A stretch of DNA of 64,000 nt from Spinacia oleracea. Taxonomy: Eukaryota; Streptophyta; Magnoliopsida; Caryophyllales; Amaranthaceae. Numbering within the stretch: position 1 is the first letter of the stretch; the number at the start of each line of letters is the position of its first letter. The position numbers were made by a program, and so were the translations under genes. Positions 38,261 to 50,857 of this stretch are shown piece by piece. The notes below the pieces were generated by a model. The model searched no databases. It was not told where the DNA came from and saw only the letters and a list, made by a program, of their open reading frames with translations. Location: NCBI RefSeq assembly GCF_020520425.1, contig NC_079490.1, positions 39,998,723-40,062,722 of the forward strand, given 5' to 3'.

Positions 38261-39404
38261 TGTTTTAACAGGTAAGGAGTTAATAGAGAAAGTACCCGAA
38301 ACTACATCTGCAGAATGTTCAGCTTCATTTCTGCTCATTACGAACAGTTTTACCGAAGCCTTGTTGTTATTGTTGTTCCCATTGGCAGGTTTATTTTGGT
38401 TTCCCTGGTTATTTGGTGCCCCAGCAGGCTTCGAACCTTGGTTCCCTGAATGGTTAAACCTTGGTTACCACTCCCACTACCATTCTGCTCTCTCTTCTGC
38501 TTAGTATAGCACTCATACTCCTTATGCCCCCTTTTCTGGCAATAATTGCAGGTCACCAATTCTCCCCTGCAGTTTCTACCAGGATAGTTGCTATTGCACA
38601 TCTTACAATGATGCACTCTCTAAGATTGGTTTTTGTTGTTGTAGTTATTTCCCTGGTTATTTCTTCCCTGGAAATTACCATTCCCATTACCATTTCCATT
38701 CCCATTTCCATTTCTATTCCTTTTGAAGTTTCCTTGTCTTCCCCCAGCATTAAACTCTTTCCTTTTATCCCCAACAACAATATTCTTCTTGTCTCTCCTG
38801 GTCTGCAGGCCATAAATATGAGCAGCTCTCCCATACACAATGTCTAAGGATGTAAAGGTTTCCCCACCTAATCCCAGTTGGATCTCATCGGTCAACCCTT
38901 GCTCAAACCTCTGAGCCTTTAGCTCCTCAGTAGCTACAACCTCAGGTGCAAACCTCGACAAAGCTATAAACTTGCTATAGTATTCAGCAATGGTCATATT
39001 CCCCATCCTAAGGTTGATGAATTCCTGCGCGTTCTGCTTTCTCATAAAAGGAGGATAAAACTTCCCCCTCAAGGAAACAATAAATGAGTCCCAATTGAAC
39101 CCCTCAGCAGCACTTAGTCTAGTTCCATTTTCCCTCCACCATAGGTCAGCCTCATCTTTCAGGTAAAGGACAGCTTGGCCTACTTTCATATTTCAGGGCA
39201 GTTTACCGCCCCAAATAGTTTTTCAAACTCCCTAACCTAGTTTTCCAGGAAGGTCGGGTCTGCTTGCCCCTTAAAGTATGGTGTCTTAACTTTCGCAAGC
39301 CTTTCAAACATGTCCCCTGCAGAGTCGGGGCGCTCAGTTCTTTCCTGGGTTAATCTTTCCGCCAAGAGGCGAATGGCAGCAGCTAGGTCATTATCGTTGG
39401 CCAT
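38261..39404 (-). pseudogene. Gypsy gag with zinc knuckle, broken
   Basis: The ATG at 39404 (MANDNDLAAAIRLLAERL) is the natural start. Two stops follow within about 75 codons. The middle piece (38620-39189) has the retrotransposon gag core (DLWWRENGTRLS, FIVSLRGKFYPPFMRKQNAQEF, IAEYYSKFIALSRFAPEVV) and an Asn/Gly-rich tail. A zinc knuckle CNYCQKRGHKEYEC (CX2CX4HX4C) follows in 38350-38616. The gene is frameshifted between the core and the knuckle. Confidence 0.9.
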
Positions 39405-39824
39405 CGTAGAGCGTGACCTGAAATTAATATACTCTAATTCAGGTTCAAAACTTTACTTATATTATCCTCTAGCAATGTAATATCACACCAACATCCAGAA
39501 TTCACATAAAATAAACAATCATTTACGAATGATGTTCGCATATAGGACATTCAACTGAGAAACAAGGAATAAATTCAATCATCATGAATAATAAGGTAGA
39601 ATAAAAGAAGAAAACATTCCCCTTGCGTGCTCATAATAAACTCTTGGTCCTTTGGATAATCAATAATGTAACTTTTATTCCTCGAAATAATGTTAATAAT
39701 AATCCTAAATATTAACACACACTTGCCTCAAAATAAAATAAAAGGTTCAATGATATAAACATAAACTACGGTTGGGCGAATTGTCCAACATTATTCTCAA
39801 ACACAACTAAATATGTAAACAAAC
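39405..39824 (-). other. Gypsy leader between the acidic ORF and gag
   Basis: AT-rich noncoding leader of about 420 bases. No promoter or start signal is evident beyond the gag ATG at 39404. Confidence 0.5.
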
Positions 39825-40024
39825 CTAGAGGGAGACATCATCAGACTTGTCCTTTGATTCGCTATAACCTTCTAGGGTAAATAACTCGTATTTAAGTTCA
39901 TCATCATCATCCATATCAAAATAATAAGCTTGCTTTCTTGGCCTTGAGGATCTTCGTGGACCTTGAGGTTGATGATTATCTTCCTCTGGTTCAGGCTTAG
40001 GCTCGGGCTCGGGCTCGGGCTCGA

Positions 40025-40071
<47 letters not shown>

Positions 40072-40363
40072 TGCTCGGGCTCGGGCTCAGGTTCAGGCTC
40101 AAACTCAAGCTCAGGCTCAGAATCACTATCAGGTCTCAAAACAACTTGATAAATAACGACCCTAGATTGCCCCCTAGCACGATCAAACTCACGAAGGGCT
40201 TCATCATCACTATCAAGTTCTCCTGCTCTTAAACTCGGCGGAGATTAAGTTCGTAGCCGGTGTTACTATTAATGTCAGACTCGTAATCCATTTCATTTTC
40301 ATCATCGCTCAGAACAATAAGGTTAGAGTTGTTCCCTACTCTATTTTCTTCTATGTCAGACAT
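39825..40363 (-). pseudogene. Acidic Glu-Pro-repeat ORF upstream of gypsy gag, one frameshift
   Basis: The frame opens at the ATG at 40363 (MSDIEENRVGNNSN) with an acidic stretch (SDDENEMDYESD) and stops at 40229-40231. Another frame is open from about 40245 to 39825 and carries more acidic sequence ([13 protein letters not shown]). It continues into about 25 Glu-Pro or Glu-Leu units from (GGCTCR)n hexamers, a basic patch ([11 protein letters not shown]) and an acidic tail ([10 protein letters not shown]). The matching composition suggests one former reading frame of roughly 175-180 codons broken by a single frameshift near 40240. It lies on the coding strand, in the leader about 420 bases upstream of gag. 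I do not recognise a homologue. Extra ORFs upstream of gag are known in some plant gypsy groups such as Ogre, but this element is chromovirus-like. Confidence 0.55.
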
Positions 40364-40387
40364 GATTAGTGATCTATAACAATTAAA

Positions 40388-41768
40388 TGTTAGGTTATGA
40401 TACATATGACAATTCATAAATCATGCGGAAAAACCATTTAGCCAGGAATACATATTATTTACACATAATCATATAGCATAGTTTAGATGCATACTCTTTG
40501 TTGCGTGCCTTCCCTAGCTGCGCCCGAACCGAACAAGAACAAGTCTTTAGGACTCCAAGTGTCGTCCCTCCGTAGATAGTCCACAGCACGTCCGGATCCG
40601 CCTTAAGATTGACCAACTAGAATCGCCCTTAAGGTACTAATAATTTCGGCACTTTTAGGCAAGGTATGTGACTGAATTTTTCTCTCAAAAACTCACTTTG
40701 AATACTTGAATAATCTTTTTAAATATGTGACCCTAGGCACCTATTTATAGAGTTATGGAAAAGGTTTTGGAATCCTATTAGGATACTAATTTATTTAATT
40801 ATAATCCTACTAGGACTCTAATTAAATAATCATTATCTAATAGTTTTAGGATTTAATCATATTTCGAATCCCGATTGCTTTAGGATTCCCGCACAAGCAT
40901 TGCATGAGCACCGTACACCCGCGCAAGCCTTGCGGCCCACGCTAGGCGCACAGCGCTCGGCCCACTGCTGTGCTCTCGCGCGCGCGCCCCAGGCCTTGGC
41001 TGGGCCTGGCCTTGCGCTGGGCTTGGTCGAGGCTTGGCATGCGATGGTGCGTGTTGGCTTGCTGGGCGATGGCCTGGCTTCGTGCTGGGCCTTCGTCTAG
41101 CGGGCCTCGTCCGATGCTAATTCGTACGATACGCTTCCGATTAAATTCCCGATTCCGGAATTCATTTCCGATACGAACAATATTTAATATTTCCGATTCC
41201 GGAATCAATTTCCGTTTCGAACAAATATTTAATATTTCCGTTTCCGGAATTATTTTCCGATTCCGATAATATTTCCGATTCTGACAATATTTCCGTTTCC
41301 GGCAATATTTCCGATTCCGGCAATATTTCCATTTCCGATAATATTTTCCGATACGTACCATATTTCCGTTTCCGGCAACATCTACGACTTGGATAATATT
41401 TATATTTCCGATACGATCCATATTTCCGTTTCCGGCAATATCATCGTTTCCGGAGTATTCATTTCTTGCCTGTGACGATCTCAGCTCCCACTGAAACCAA
41501 GATCCGTCGATTCCGAATATCCATGGATGGAGTATTTAATGCCATTAAATACTTGATCCGTTTACGTACTATTTGTGTGACCCTACGGGTTCAGTCAAGA
41601 GTAAGCTGTGGATTAATATCATTAATTCCACTTGAACTGAAGCGGCCTCTAGCTAGGCATTCAGCTCACTTGATCTCACTGAATTACTAACTTGTTAATT
41701 AATACTGAACCGCATATATTAGACTTATCATTGAATGCATACTTGGACCAAGGGCATTATTTCCTTCA
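40388..41768 (-). repeat. Element C 3' LTR (left copy)
   Basis: 1381 bases with the same plan as element A's LTRs: AT-rich part, GC island (about 40900-41110) and TTTCCG array. The frame 40942-41421 (minus, 159 codons) is shared with the right LTR. Confidence 0.95.
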
Positions 41769-44700
41769 GTCTCCCACTTGTCCTTAGGGACAAGTGTGCA
41801 TTTCCTAATTCCTTTGTCGCTCGATGCTTGCTCTTGAACATAAGGTAAGAGTTGTCATCCTTATTATGTCCAGAGGTGTTTCTCGGTTTCAGAGTTCAAC
41901 TGATCAAATAAACAGATAATCATAGCCTATGATTCATCCGAGCACGGCCATGAATTTCACAGTTTCTAGCTCTCCGAGTGGCCTTGTACAACTTTTAAGC
42001 ATCTCATCCCGATTTATGGGAGGACAATCCCAATCTTGCGATCTTGAGATTAGACTTTGTTTGATAGGTGATTACCTGAGCGTTGCCTTTATAGCCTCCT
42101 TTTACGGTGCGACGGTTGGTCAACGTCAAAGCAACCAGTTCTCAAACAAGTAATCTCAAATCACTCAGGTATTGAGGATTTAGTGTCTAATAATTTTAAT
42201 GAAATTTACTTATGACAGATTTTCATCTCTTACAGTAAAGTTTCATAGGTCTTGTCCGATACTAGTCTTCACAAAGTAAGTATCTATGCAAATGATTATG
42301 ACATTGCCATGTCCACATAGTTCAAGAAACAGAACTACTAGTCATCTTGCATTCTAGTCGTCTAACATTTTCTATGCGTCCAATTTTATAGAAAACTCCG
42401 ACCAGGGACCATTTTCAACTTTTGACATTCAAGTTCACTTGATAGACATTTCTTAGTCACAGGACTGGTCCTGACAGTCTATCTTGAATATATTGTCAAA
42501 TTGAAGGGACTCATCATTTAATACTAAACCAAGATTAAATGGAATATGAAAATACATTTCATATATGATAAATGTTCAACCCCATTGTTTTACAACCATG
42601 GGCCTCAAACCGATCTTTAAAACAGTTCATGGAATTCAAAGCTTTGCTTGATTTCCAGTGCTACAACGTGAGTGTTGCTTCTCACTTGTTGCATAGGTTT
42701 AGTTATCATGCTTTGCCAATCTTAATATCCTTTTCATCGAATGTTCTTCGAGATATGATGATAAGATCTTTTCGAGTTTGTTTATTATGTGATCTAGTCT
42801 TTCTTACTTTGATGGTGGTTTTACTCATTTTGCAATGAAGAACCATCAAGTTAGCAGACGTTTTTCTTGCTTCAAGAGTGGTTCTACGCATTTTTCAATG
42901 AAGAACCATCAAGCCAGCAGATAGGTGATCTACCCAAGTTCAGTAAAGAACTTTAAACAACCCTGTTTTATTGCTTCTTGGGCAATAATTACTTTTACTT
43001 CAACTGTATAGGTTGCTAGTGATGCTTTGTTTGGATTTACCTATCCAAGCAGTTCATAGATATGTGGAAGACTCTCCAACTATATCTTAGAACATAGAAA
43101 TTATTATTTTAATTTCCCACGCAACAACTCATGGTCTCCAATCCATGTTGCCATTTCAAAACACGATGCTCTATAGCTCGTCCTAATCAATGGTTAACTC
43201 CAAAGGGTCTTGCTTGATCCTTTGCCAGTGTTTATGCGTGTAGCATCAATATTTAGCATATCTTTATTTCCTTGAATCAAGAACTATTCCTATGTACCTT
43301 TTCAAGTACCATAAGTTTTCTTGATCTCAATCTAGTTGATCTTCACTTAGATCAATAGAGATTGGTATATGTTCGTCATGCCTAAAGTCATACGATACGT
43401 TTTTGGCGATCCTTATATTATATCATTCATGATAAATTCTTTTGCAGAATAATTCCCAATTGAATTCTATTCATGTAACTTTAGCTCATCTAGTTTCAGT
43501 AGATACTAAATCCAGCTAAATTCTTTGACATATAATATAGGTTAAGAATCTTACTTAGATCCTTTGATGTTTAACTTTAGTAAATGCTTATACATAGTTA
43601 AAACATTCTTTACTTAGATTTATTCATATGGGTCGAATATCTCCAATGGAGTCTTTCGTGTTTGATTTAGTAAATGCCATTACTTAATCCAAAATAATAT
43701 CATAAGATATTTGTAAATAGATCTTAATACCCAGTATTTACTAAGTTTCGCCATGGTCCATCATTGATGAATAATTTCAAATCTAAGTCATTAGCATTTG
43801 AATGTTATTTCACAATAGAGAGATATGTGTGTGATACACATAGGACCAATTAAGTTTTTATGTACTCCCACTAAACTTCTTATATATCTATAAGAATCAT
43901 GTATATTTTATGAAACTAAAATACTTATTAGCTTCACTAAAATACAGTTCCAATTCCCAATTGCTTGCTTAAATCTGTACTTAGATTTCATAAGTTAGCT
44001 TTCCTTTTCAAGCATTTATTTGGATCCACAAATCCTATGACATGCCATGTACATAGTTTTCTTCCAACATTTGACTGAGGAAGATGTTTTGTCATCCAAT
44101 TGCCATATGTACCAATATGCAATCATTGCTTGAATTATAGACTTAAGCATTACGATTTTTCATGAGGTTTCAACACAATCCACGCCGTGAATTTGCTTGT
44201 AACCTTTAGCAACTAATCTAGCTTAGTGTGTGAACACAATTTCAGGTTTGATGGTTTTTATCCTTGCAACCAATAGGTGTGAAACTATTCTTGCAAATCA
44301 ACAAAATTTCAATTTTGTCATCAAAACATTGAGTATGTTTTATGGCCTCTAACCATTTAAAACATTTGAGTCTATATATGGCCTCTAACCATTTTAGGGA
44401 ATCTGGTTTTCGTCATAGCTTTCTTACAAGTCACTTCTAATAGTTTGACTGCAAGTTGTAGGTTTCTTTACTATCTAATAGAAGAATTGCATAGTTTCAG
44501 TGACCTGAACTCCATGTTTCTTCACTATCTAATAGAAGAATCTCATAGTTTCAGTGACTTGAACTCTATGCCTACTTGGGTATGGAACATCAAACAATAG
44601 AATATCAATAGCCACTTGAAAGTCCTTTGAATATTCTGTTCTCCTTGAAGCACTTGTAAAGTCTTCTAAGAGATGTCTATTCTTTAAAAGCCACTTCTAA

Positions 44701-46700
44701 AGTCCTTAAAGAATACGTTCGGGTTTTCTGAAGCACTTCGAAAAGCCTCCGGAATGTCCGTTTATGTTTGTTGTTCGCCTCGAAGACTTTCGAGGTCTAT
44801 TTTCTCCCACTTGTCATTTTGGAAACGAATCTCCAAAAGGACATTATTTCGAGCAAACAAACATTATGTTCTCAAAAATTCGTGGTAGAAACAATACCCT
44901 TGTGTCTCATTTGAATAAATCACAATGAAACATATATCTATACTTGGGCCTTAGTTTGTTGAATAACAGACACTAAGCTCCCACTGAGTTTAGGAACTCT
45001 CTAGATATATTTTATGAAAAGTTATTCTGAAATTACTTTTCAATATCTTTGACGAATTTGGTTTAGTTTGGTGGTAGTTGAGCATTTTGTTTTAGAAATT
45101 ATAGGAAAAGTCTTTATGATTCATCATTGATCGAATCAAGTACTAATTGACTTCGATCATTCCAACGTAGATATGCCATATCTTATGGACCTAGATTGTG
45201 AAATTACAACACACAATCATTGATGATCATATTTGGTCTCAAGTAATCATCAACATGATCTAACCTAGATCTTTATGATTTCTTGCCAAGTGGATTTTAT
45301 ACTTCTGAATCTTTGAACTAGCCAAACAGATTCAACTTATATCACATTTGAGTAAATAAACCTATATTCACTCAAATCCATGTGAAATAATAAAGTATAA
45401 AACCTTTCTTTAGCTTTGAACTCTATCGTCTAGGCGTTCTAACAATAGTTCATATTCTTTGTTACTTTCAACAAGTAAGACTAGCTTGTCTTAAGTTGAT
45501 CTAGAAATCAACCAACTTTCAAAAGTCCATTAAAATAGAGTTTGTGAATGTTAACTTATTGATATGGTCTAAGCAACAATGCCAAAGATTAATGGAACTC
45601 AAATCAAGGGTTTGATTTGAACCTAGTAAAGTTTTTATTGTTAAAGAGTTGTTTGTTTTAATCAAGCATATTGACTCATCCCGTAAATGACCATTTTATT
45701 CAAATAAACAAACAAACAAACATTGTTTTTGTTCTTCTGAATGTGAGTCTTTCTGTGTTTGAAGCAGAAATTTAGGTATGCTGATTATGGAACAAAATAG
45801 CCATTAAGTTCCAGCCTTTGAAAGGACTTAAAACAAACTAGATGACCCTACAACTAATGTAGCATTGCCATGCTTCATTTCCCACTTGTAGGTCATTAGT
45901 GTAGCCTAGCTTCCATTATTTGAGTTATTACCGAAGTAAGAACCTCAAGCGGTATATGATACCAAGGAAGTTTGATTCCTAGGTCACTTCTCTTTAAACA
46001 TAAACTTATAGGTAGAAACGGAATTATAAATTCCTTTCATTTGTTCCTTTGTTTTCCTATTTCTTGTACCTTTTCTTATAGTCTTAAGAATTGAATTCTT
46101 TGGTGTTGACTTTTATACTTTGTTAGACATGTCCAATGTCACCAACAAGGTTCTTTACCATTTTAATTTATGTTGAATATTTTGTTTCAACTAGATGATC
46201 TTACCAGAAGCTTCTAAAGTTCTCTAAGCATCGATCTATTCGAATGTCTAGGGACTAGACTCATTCGAGAATTAAATGGACAAAGATATTAGGTTGTTAA
46301 CCATTGGTAAGGCTGAGCGTTTAAACTCAATGCTTTATGATCTCAAAACTACATTGTATTTTGAATTCACAAGCACCAATCGGTTTGCCATTCGACTTTG
46401 ATACTCGAAAACAACCATAAAAGTCGCTAAAAGAAACGTACATTTTTAAAATTGCTCACATCTCTCATTTCCGTGAATCGTTCTTGGATTCACTACCAAT
46501 CGAGGAAATTTACTATTACCTTTCTAAAAGGATTTATTGCAGTGCAAGATATTTAATTATAAACAATAATTAAAACATACATTGAAGCATGCAAATTCTA
46601 AACATTTATCATGAGTAATAACTTGAAAATTAAAGCAATCATGCAATTTCAACAAGTTATTAGCATTTTATTCGAATTTATTGTTCCGGCAGGTGTGAAT
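41769..46700 (-). pseudogene. Element C interior with decayed copia pol
   Basis: The first 750 bases match the 3' region of element A. Beyond that, pol traces on the minus strand include a string near 44181-44222 corresponding to the KARLVAKGYRQVHGVD region of A's reverse transcriptase, and one near 44777-44824 corresponding to MTSGRKVDLEE after integrase. A 59-base direct repeat lies at about 44464-44580 (CTATCTAATAGAAGAAT twice). A second, imperfect one with GAAGAACCATCAAG twice lies at about 42835-42920. No frame longer than about 90 codons remains. Confidence 0.75.
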
Positions 46701-49469
46701 AAAATGATTCCAAGATCCTAAAATCATTGAAGAATTAAGCACAGTTTGTCGACTTAATCCTAAAACATCTTAGGTAAGCAAAAGCCTTTTGCTAATAGTC
46801 TAGAAACTATTCTTGGTTGATAGGTACGTCTAAGAACTTATTAGGTAAACCTATCGATTTTGCCACGACATAAAAGGACTCCTTACTTATATCGTTGAGT
46901 TTCACCAAAACTAACATGTACTCACAATTATTTGTGTACCTTGCCCCTTTAGGACCAATAAGTAACACCTCGCTGAGCGAAAACTATTACTAGATTGATG
47001 TAAAGGATATCCAAGCAAGTGTATATTTTGGCATGGCACCTTTTAACTCAATTTTTAAGTTTGGAACTTAAGGCTCTTACTATGTTGGTTAGATTTTAAG
47101 TGAACTAAAATCCTTAATCATGCAACATAATCAAGCCGTAATCTCATGCATTTTAAGACATATTTAAAGCAATAAATAACTTAAAACATGCATAAGATAA
47201 ATGTGATCTAGTATGGCCCGACTTCATCTTGAAGCTTTAACTTCAAAGTCCGTCTTGAAAATCTCCGTGGGAGGCACCATTTTCTTCAAATAGGATAAGC
47301 TATAATTAAAACTAATTACAACTATTTGATGGTACGCAGACCATATTTGAATTGAAAAACAACTTTGGTACTTTAGACCAATTACATTCAAATTAATGGT
47401 ACGCAGACCATATTTTCTATCCTATTTGGGCCATACTAGTCACTTCATAACCTGCAAAACAGTACATATACAATATATACCATTCACCCATTCATTATCA
47501 TGAATGGCCCACATAGCTGGTTAGTAAAACACATTATGCATCACGTAAACATTTGCAGCAATTAATCAAGGGCACCAATAATCTACCAATTATTCAGTCC
47601 TTATTAATTCTAATCAAGTTGTTTTAACCTTAAGGATTTGTAGACCTAATCAAGAGTTTATGACTAAAAGGGCTCCCACTTAAACCAATAAATTCATATG
47701 CTTTACTAATTTTAAACATAAAAATGTATTTCTAGTCTAACCGGAAACATACAAATTTAATTAAAATTTAAAGCTCGTATAAATTTATAATTGAATCCAA
47801 AAAGTTTAATTTAATTTCAGTCGTATTTAAATTAATTCATGATTTTAATTTTAGTAAAATAATTAGAATAAATAAAATTTATTATAATTACAATATTCAA
47901 AATTAAAATCCAAGAAAATAATTTAAATTATTAATTTTAAAATTAATTAAAATTACGTAAACTAAAAATTTCAAATTAAAATTTCAAAACGATCTAATCG
48001 CAACGCAAACACCTCACGCATCACACGCCCATGGGCCACACGCACACAGCCATCGCTGGCCATGTGCGCGCAGCCCATGCGCTGCGTCGCATAGCTGCTG
48101 CTTCTACCCTTCGCAAGCCATCGCGCGAGCTGGTGCTCGCTGCGCGCGAGCTGGTGCTCGCTGCGCGCGAGCTGGTGCTCGCTGCGCGCGAGCTGGTGCT
48201 CGCTGCGCGCGAGCTGGTGCTCGCTGCGCGCGAGCTGGTGCTCGCTGCGCGCGAGCTGGTGCTCGCTGCGCGCGCGCCAGCGCTCGATGCGTTCGCTCGC
48301 TAGCGCTCGCTGCACGCGGGCCAGCGCTCGCTTCGTGCACTCGCCAGCGCATGCTGTGCGCGCTCGCTAGCGCTCGCTTGGTGCGAGCCAGCGCTCGCTG
48401 CGCGCGGCATCGACGCTGGGCGCAGCACTCGTGGCACGCGAGCTTGCGCTCGCTGCGCGCGCTTGCGCGAGGCAGTGCGCGTTGTGGCGCAGCTCGCTTG
48501 CTGCCCACACGCGACTGCCGTGCCTTGCCTTCTCCCATGCCCATTCGTCCATTGCTCATAGCCCACGACACAAGGCAGGGCTGCTGCCTTGTGCTCGTGC
48601 ACCATGCCTTTGCTCATTGCATTCGTGCCGCATGGGCGACGAGCTCCCTTGCTCGTCGTCACATGCCCGCATTATACAACACCCCTTAAGGGTAACACGT
48701 AGCGTCCATTTCTTTGTGCGTGCAAGTTATATGAACGAATCGCATAAAATTTAAAAAATTTATATTTAAAATTAAATGACAAATTAATAAATTAATATTA
48801 ATTTCATAATTTTAGGGCGAAAAATCGAAAATTTATTATTCAATTGATTTCCGATTAACATGGATTCAAGTTTAGGTCATAAAAATTTAAAATTTATCAT
48901 AAATTTACAATTTTTATGGTGGTTTTTAATCATAGGTATCTAATTAAATTATAATTAATTATGAAAATCAAATTAATTCAAAATTATTCTAATTTTCAAC
49001 AAATTAATCATAATTACAAATTAGATTGCATAATTAACAAGGCTAGGCATTCAAACTTGTTAAACATATACAGTAAGTCAATCAAAATTTCAAGATTTAT
49101 CAACAAGAATCGCAAATATTTAATTTAACATCTTAAATTTACGAAATTTTGCATTCGAAAAACTAAAACCTTCGAAAAGTCATTGTTAGGCTTCGAATTT
49201 GAGAATTCTGGATTCGGCAGAAAAATAAATATTTTTGTCAAAATTTTAGAATGCCTTTTACATGCGGAATTGACACAAAAATCACTCGATTTGGATGAGT
49301 AACGAAGAAACTGCCGAAAACCTGCGTACGTATAATTAAATAAACGCAATTTGCAATTAATTAACAATTACGAAAATTAATCACCCCTTTTAATTCTTGC
49401 AAATTTGTAATATTTAACCATGTTCATGCAATTTAGATTATGAAAATAATAAGAGGCTCGTGATACCAC
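46701..49469 (-). other. Element C leader with primer binding site
   Basis: Closely similar to element A's leader (33413-35901), including the TAAGTAACACCTCGCT and GGTACGCAGACCATATTT strings. It carries a GC-rich island (about 47990-48690) with a 21-base tandem array. The primer site next to the 5' LTR reads TGGTATCACGAGCC on the element strand, eight bases matching the tRNA-Met complement before it diverges. GC-island frames of up to 155 codons on both strands are not called. Confidence 0.8.
48122..48270. repeat. 21-base GC-rich tandem array, seven copies
   Basis: The unit contains GCGCGAGCTGGTGCTCGCT and repeats seven times almost without change. Degenerate copies (CGCGCCAGCGCTCG-type) continue to about 48480. 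Each unit has inverted symmetry (GCGAGC...GCTCGC), so a single strand could fold into a run of short hairpins. Confidence 0.93.
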
Positions 49470-50852
49470 TGTTAGGTTATGATACATATGACAATTCATA
49501 AATCATGCGGAAAAACCATTTAGCCAGGAATACATATTATTTACACATAATCATATAGCATAGTTTAGATGCATACTCTTTGTTGCGTGCCTTCCCTAGC
49601 TGCGCCCGAACCGAACAAGAACAAGTCTTTAGGACTCCAAGTGTCGTCCCTCCGTAGATAGTCCACAGCACGTCCGGATCCGCCTTAAGATTGACCAACT
49701 AGAATCGCCCTTAAGGTACTAATAATTTCGGCACTTTTTAGGCAAGGTATGTGACTGAATTTTTCTCTCAAAAACTCACTTTGAATACTTGAATAATCTT
49801 TTTAAATATGTGACCCTAGGCACCTATTTATAGAGTTATGGAAAAGGTTTTGGAATCCTATTAGGATACTAATTTATTTAATTATAATCCTACTAGGACT
49901 CTAATTAAATAATCATTATCTAATAGTTTTAGGATTTAATCATATTTCGAATCCCGATTGCTTTAGGATTCCCGCACAAGCATTGCATGAGCACCGTACA
50001 CCCGCGCAAGCCTTGCGGCCCACGCTAGGCGCACAGCGCTCGGCCCACTGCTGTGCTCTCGCGCGCGCGCCCCAGGCCTTGGCTGGGCCTGGCCTTGCGC
50101 TGGGCCTGGTCGAGGCTTGGCATGCGATGGTGCGTGTTGGCTTGCTGGGCGATGGCCTGGCTTCGTGCTGGGCCTTCGTCTAGCGGGCCTCGTCCGATGC
50201 TAATTCGTACGATACGCTTCCGATTAAATTCCCGATTCCGGAATTCATTTCCGATACGAACAATATTTAATATTTCCGATTCCGGAATCAATTTCCGTTT
50301 CGAACAAATATTTAATATTTCCGTTTCCGGAATTATTTTCCGATTCCGATAATATTTCCGATTCTGACAATATTTCCGTTTCCGGCAATATTTCCGATTC
50401 CGGCAATATTTCCATTTCCGATAATATTTTCCGATACGTACCATGTTTCCGTTTCCGGCAACATCTACGACTTGGATAATATTTATATTTCCGATACGAT
50501 CCATATTTCCGTTTCCGGCAATATCATCGTTTCCGGAGTATTCATTTTCTTGCCTGTGACGATCTCAGCTCCCACTGAAACCAAGATCCGTCGATTCCGA
50601 ATATCCATAGATGGAGTATTTAATGCCATTAAATACTTGATCCGTTTACGTACTATTTGTGTGACCCTACGGGTTCAGTCAAGAGTAAGCTGTGGATTAA
50701 TATCATTAATTCCACTTGAACTGAAGCGGCCTCTAGCTAGGCATTCAGCTCACTTGATCTCACTGAATTATTAACTTGTTAATTAATACTGAACCGCATA
50801 TATTAGACTTATCATTGAATGCATACTTGGACCAAGGGCATTATTTCCTTCA
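49470..50852 (-). repeat. Element C 5' LTR (right copy)
   Basis: 1383 bases, nearly identical to 40388-41768. Visible differences include one extra T in two homopolymers and about four substitutions. It ends next to TSD copy TTAAA. Confidence 0.95.
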
Positions 50853-50857
50853 TTAAA

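Larger units (their letters stand above)
40388..50852 (-). mobile_element. Copia-like LTR element C, young and non-autonomous, in the gypsy leader
   Basis: LTRs of 1381 and 1383 bases start TGTTAGGTTATG and end TTTCCTTCA, flanked by TTAAA (40383-40387 and 50853-50857). The LTRs belong to the element A family and differ from each other at only about six positions by eye. The priming site is at 49455-49468 and the polypurine tract at 41769-41781. The interior contains no long gag or pol frame, only decayed pol traces. It must therefore have used proteins from another copy. Confidence 0.93.

Noticed and set aside
39872..40232. Overlapping Leu-Ser/Leu-Arg-repeat frames across the Glu-Pro ORF
   Set aside because: They are other-frame readings of the same hexamer repeat. 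Only the Glu-Pro frame continues into matching acidic sequence on both sides.
48122..48270. CRISPR-like repeat array
   Set aside because: Copies are directly adjacent with no spacers, and the window is a plant retrotransposon.
47971..48754. Frames with 7-residue repeats (RSEHQLA and similar) in element C
   Set aside because: They translate the 21-base tandem array, whose length is a multiple of three. There is no sign of selection.
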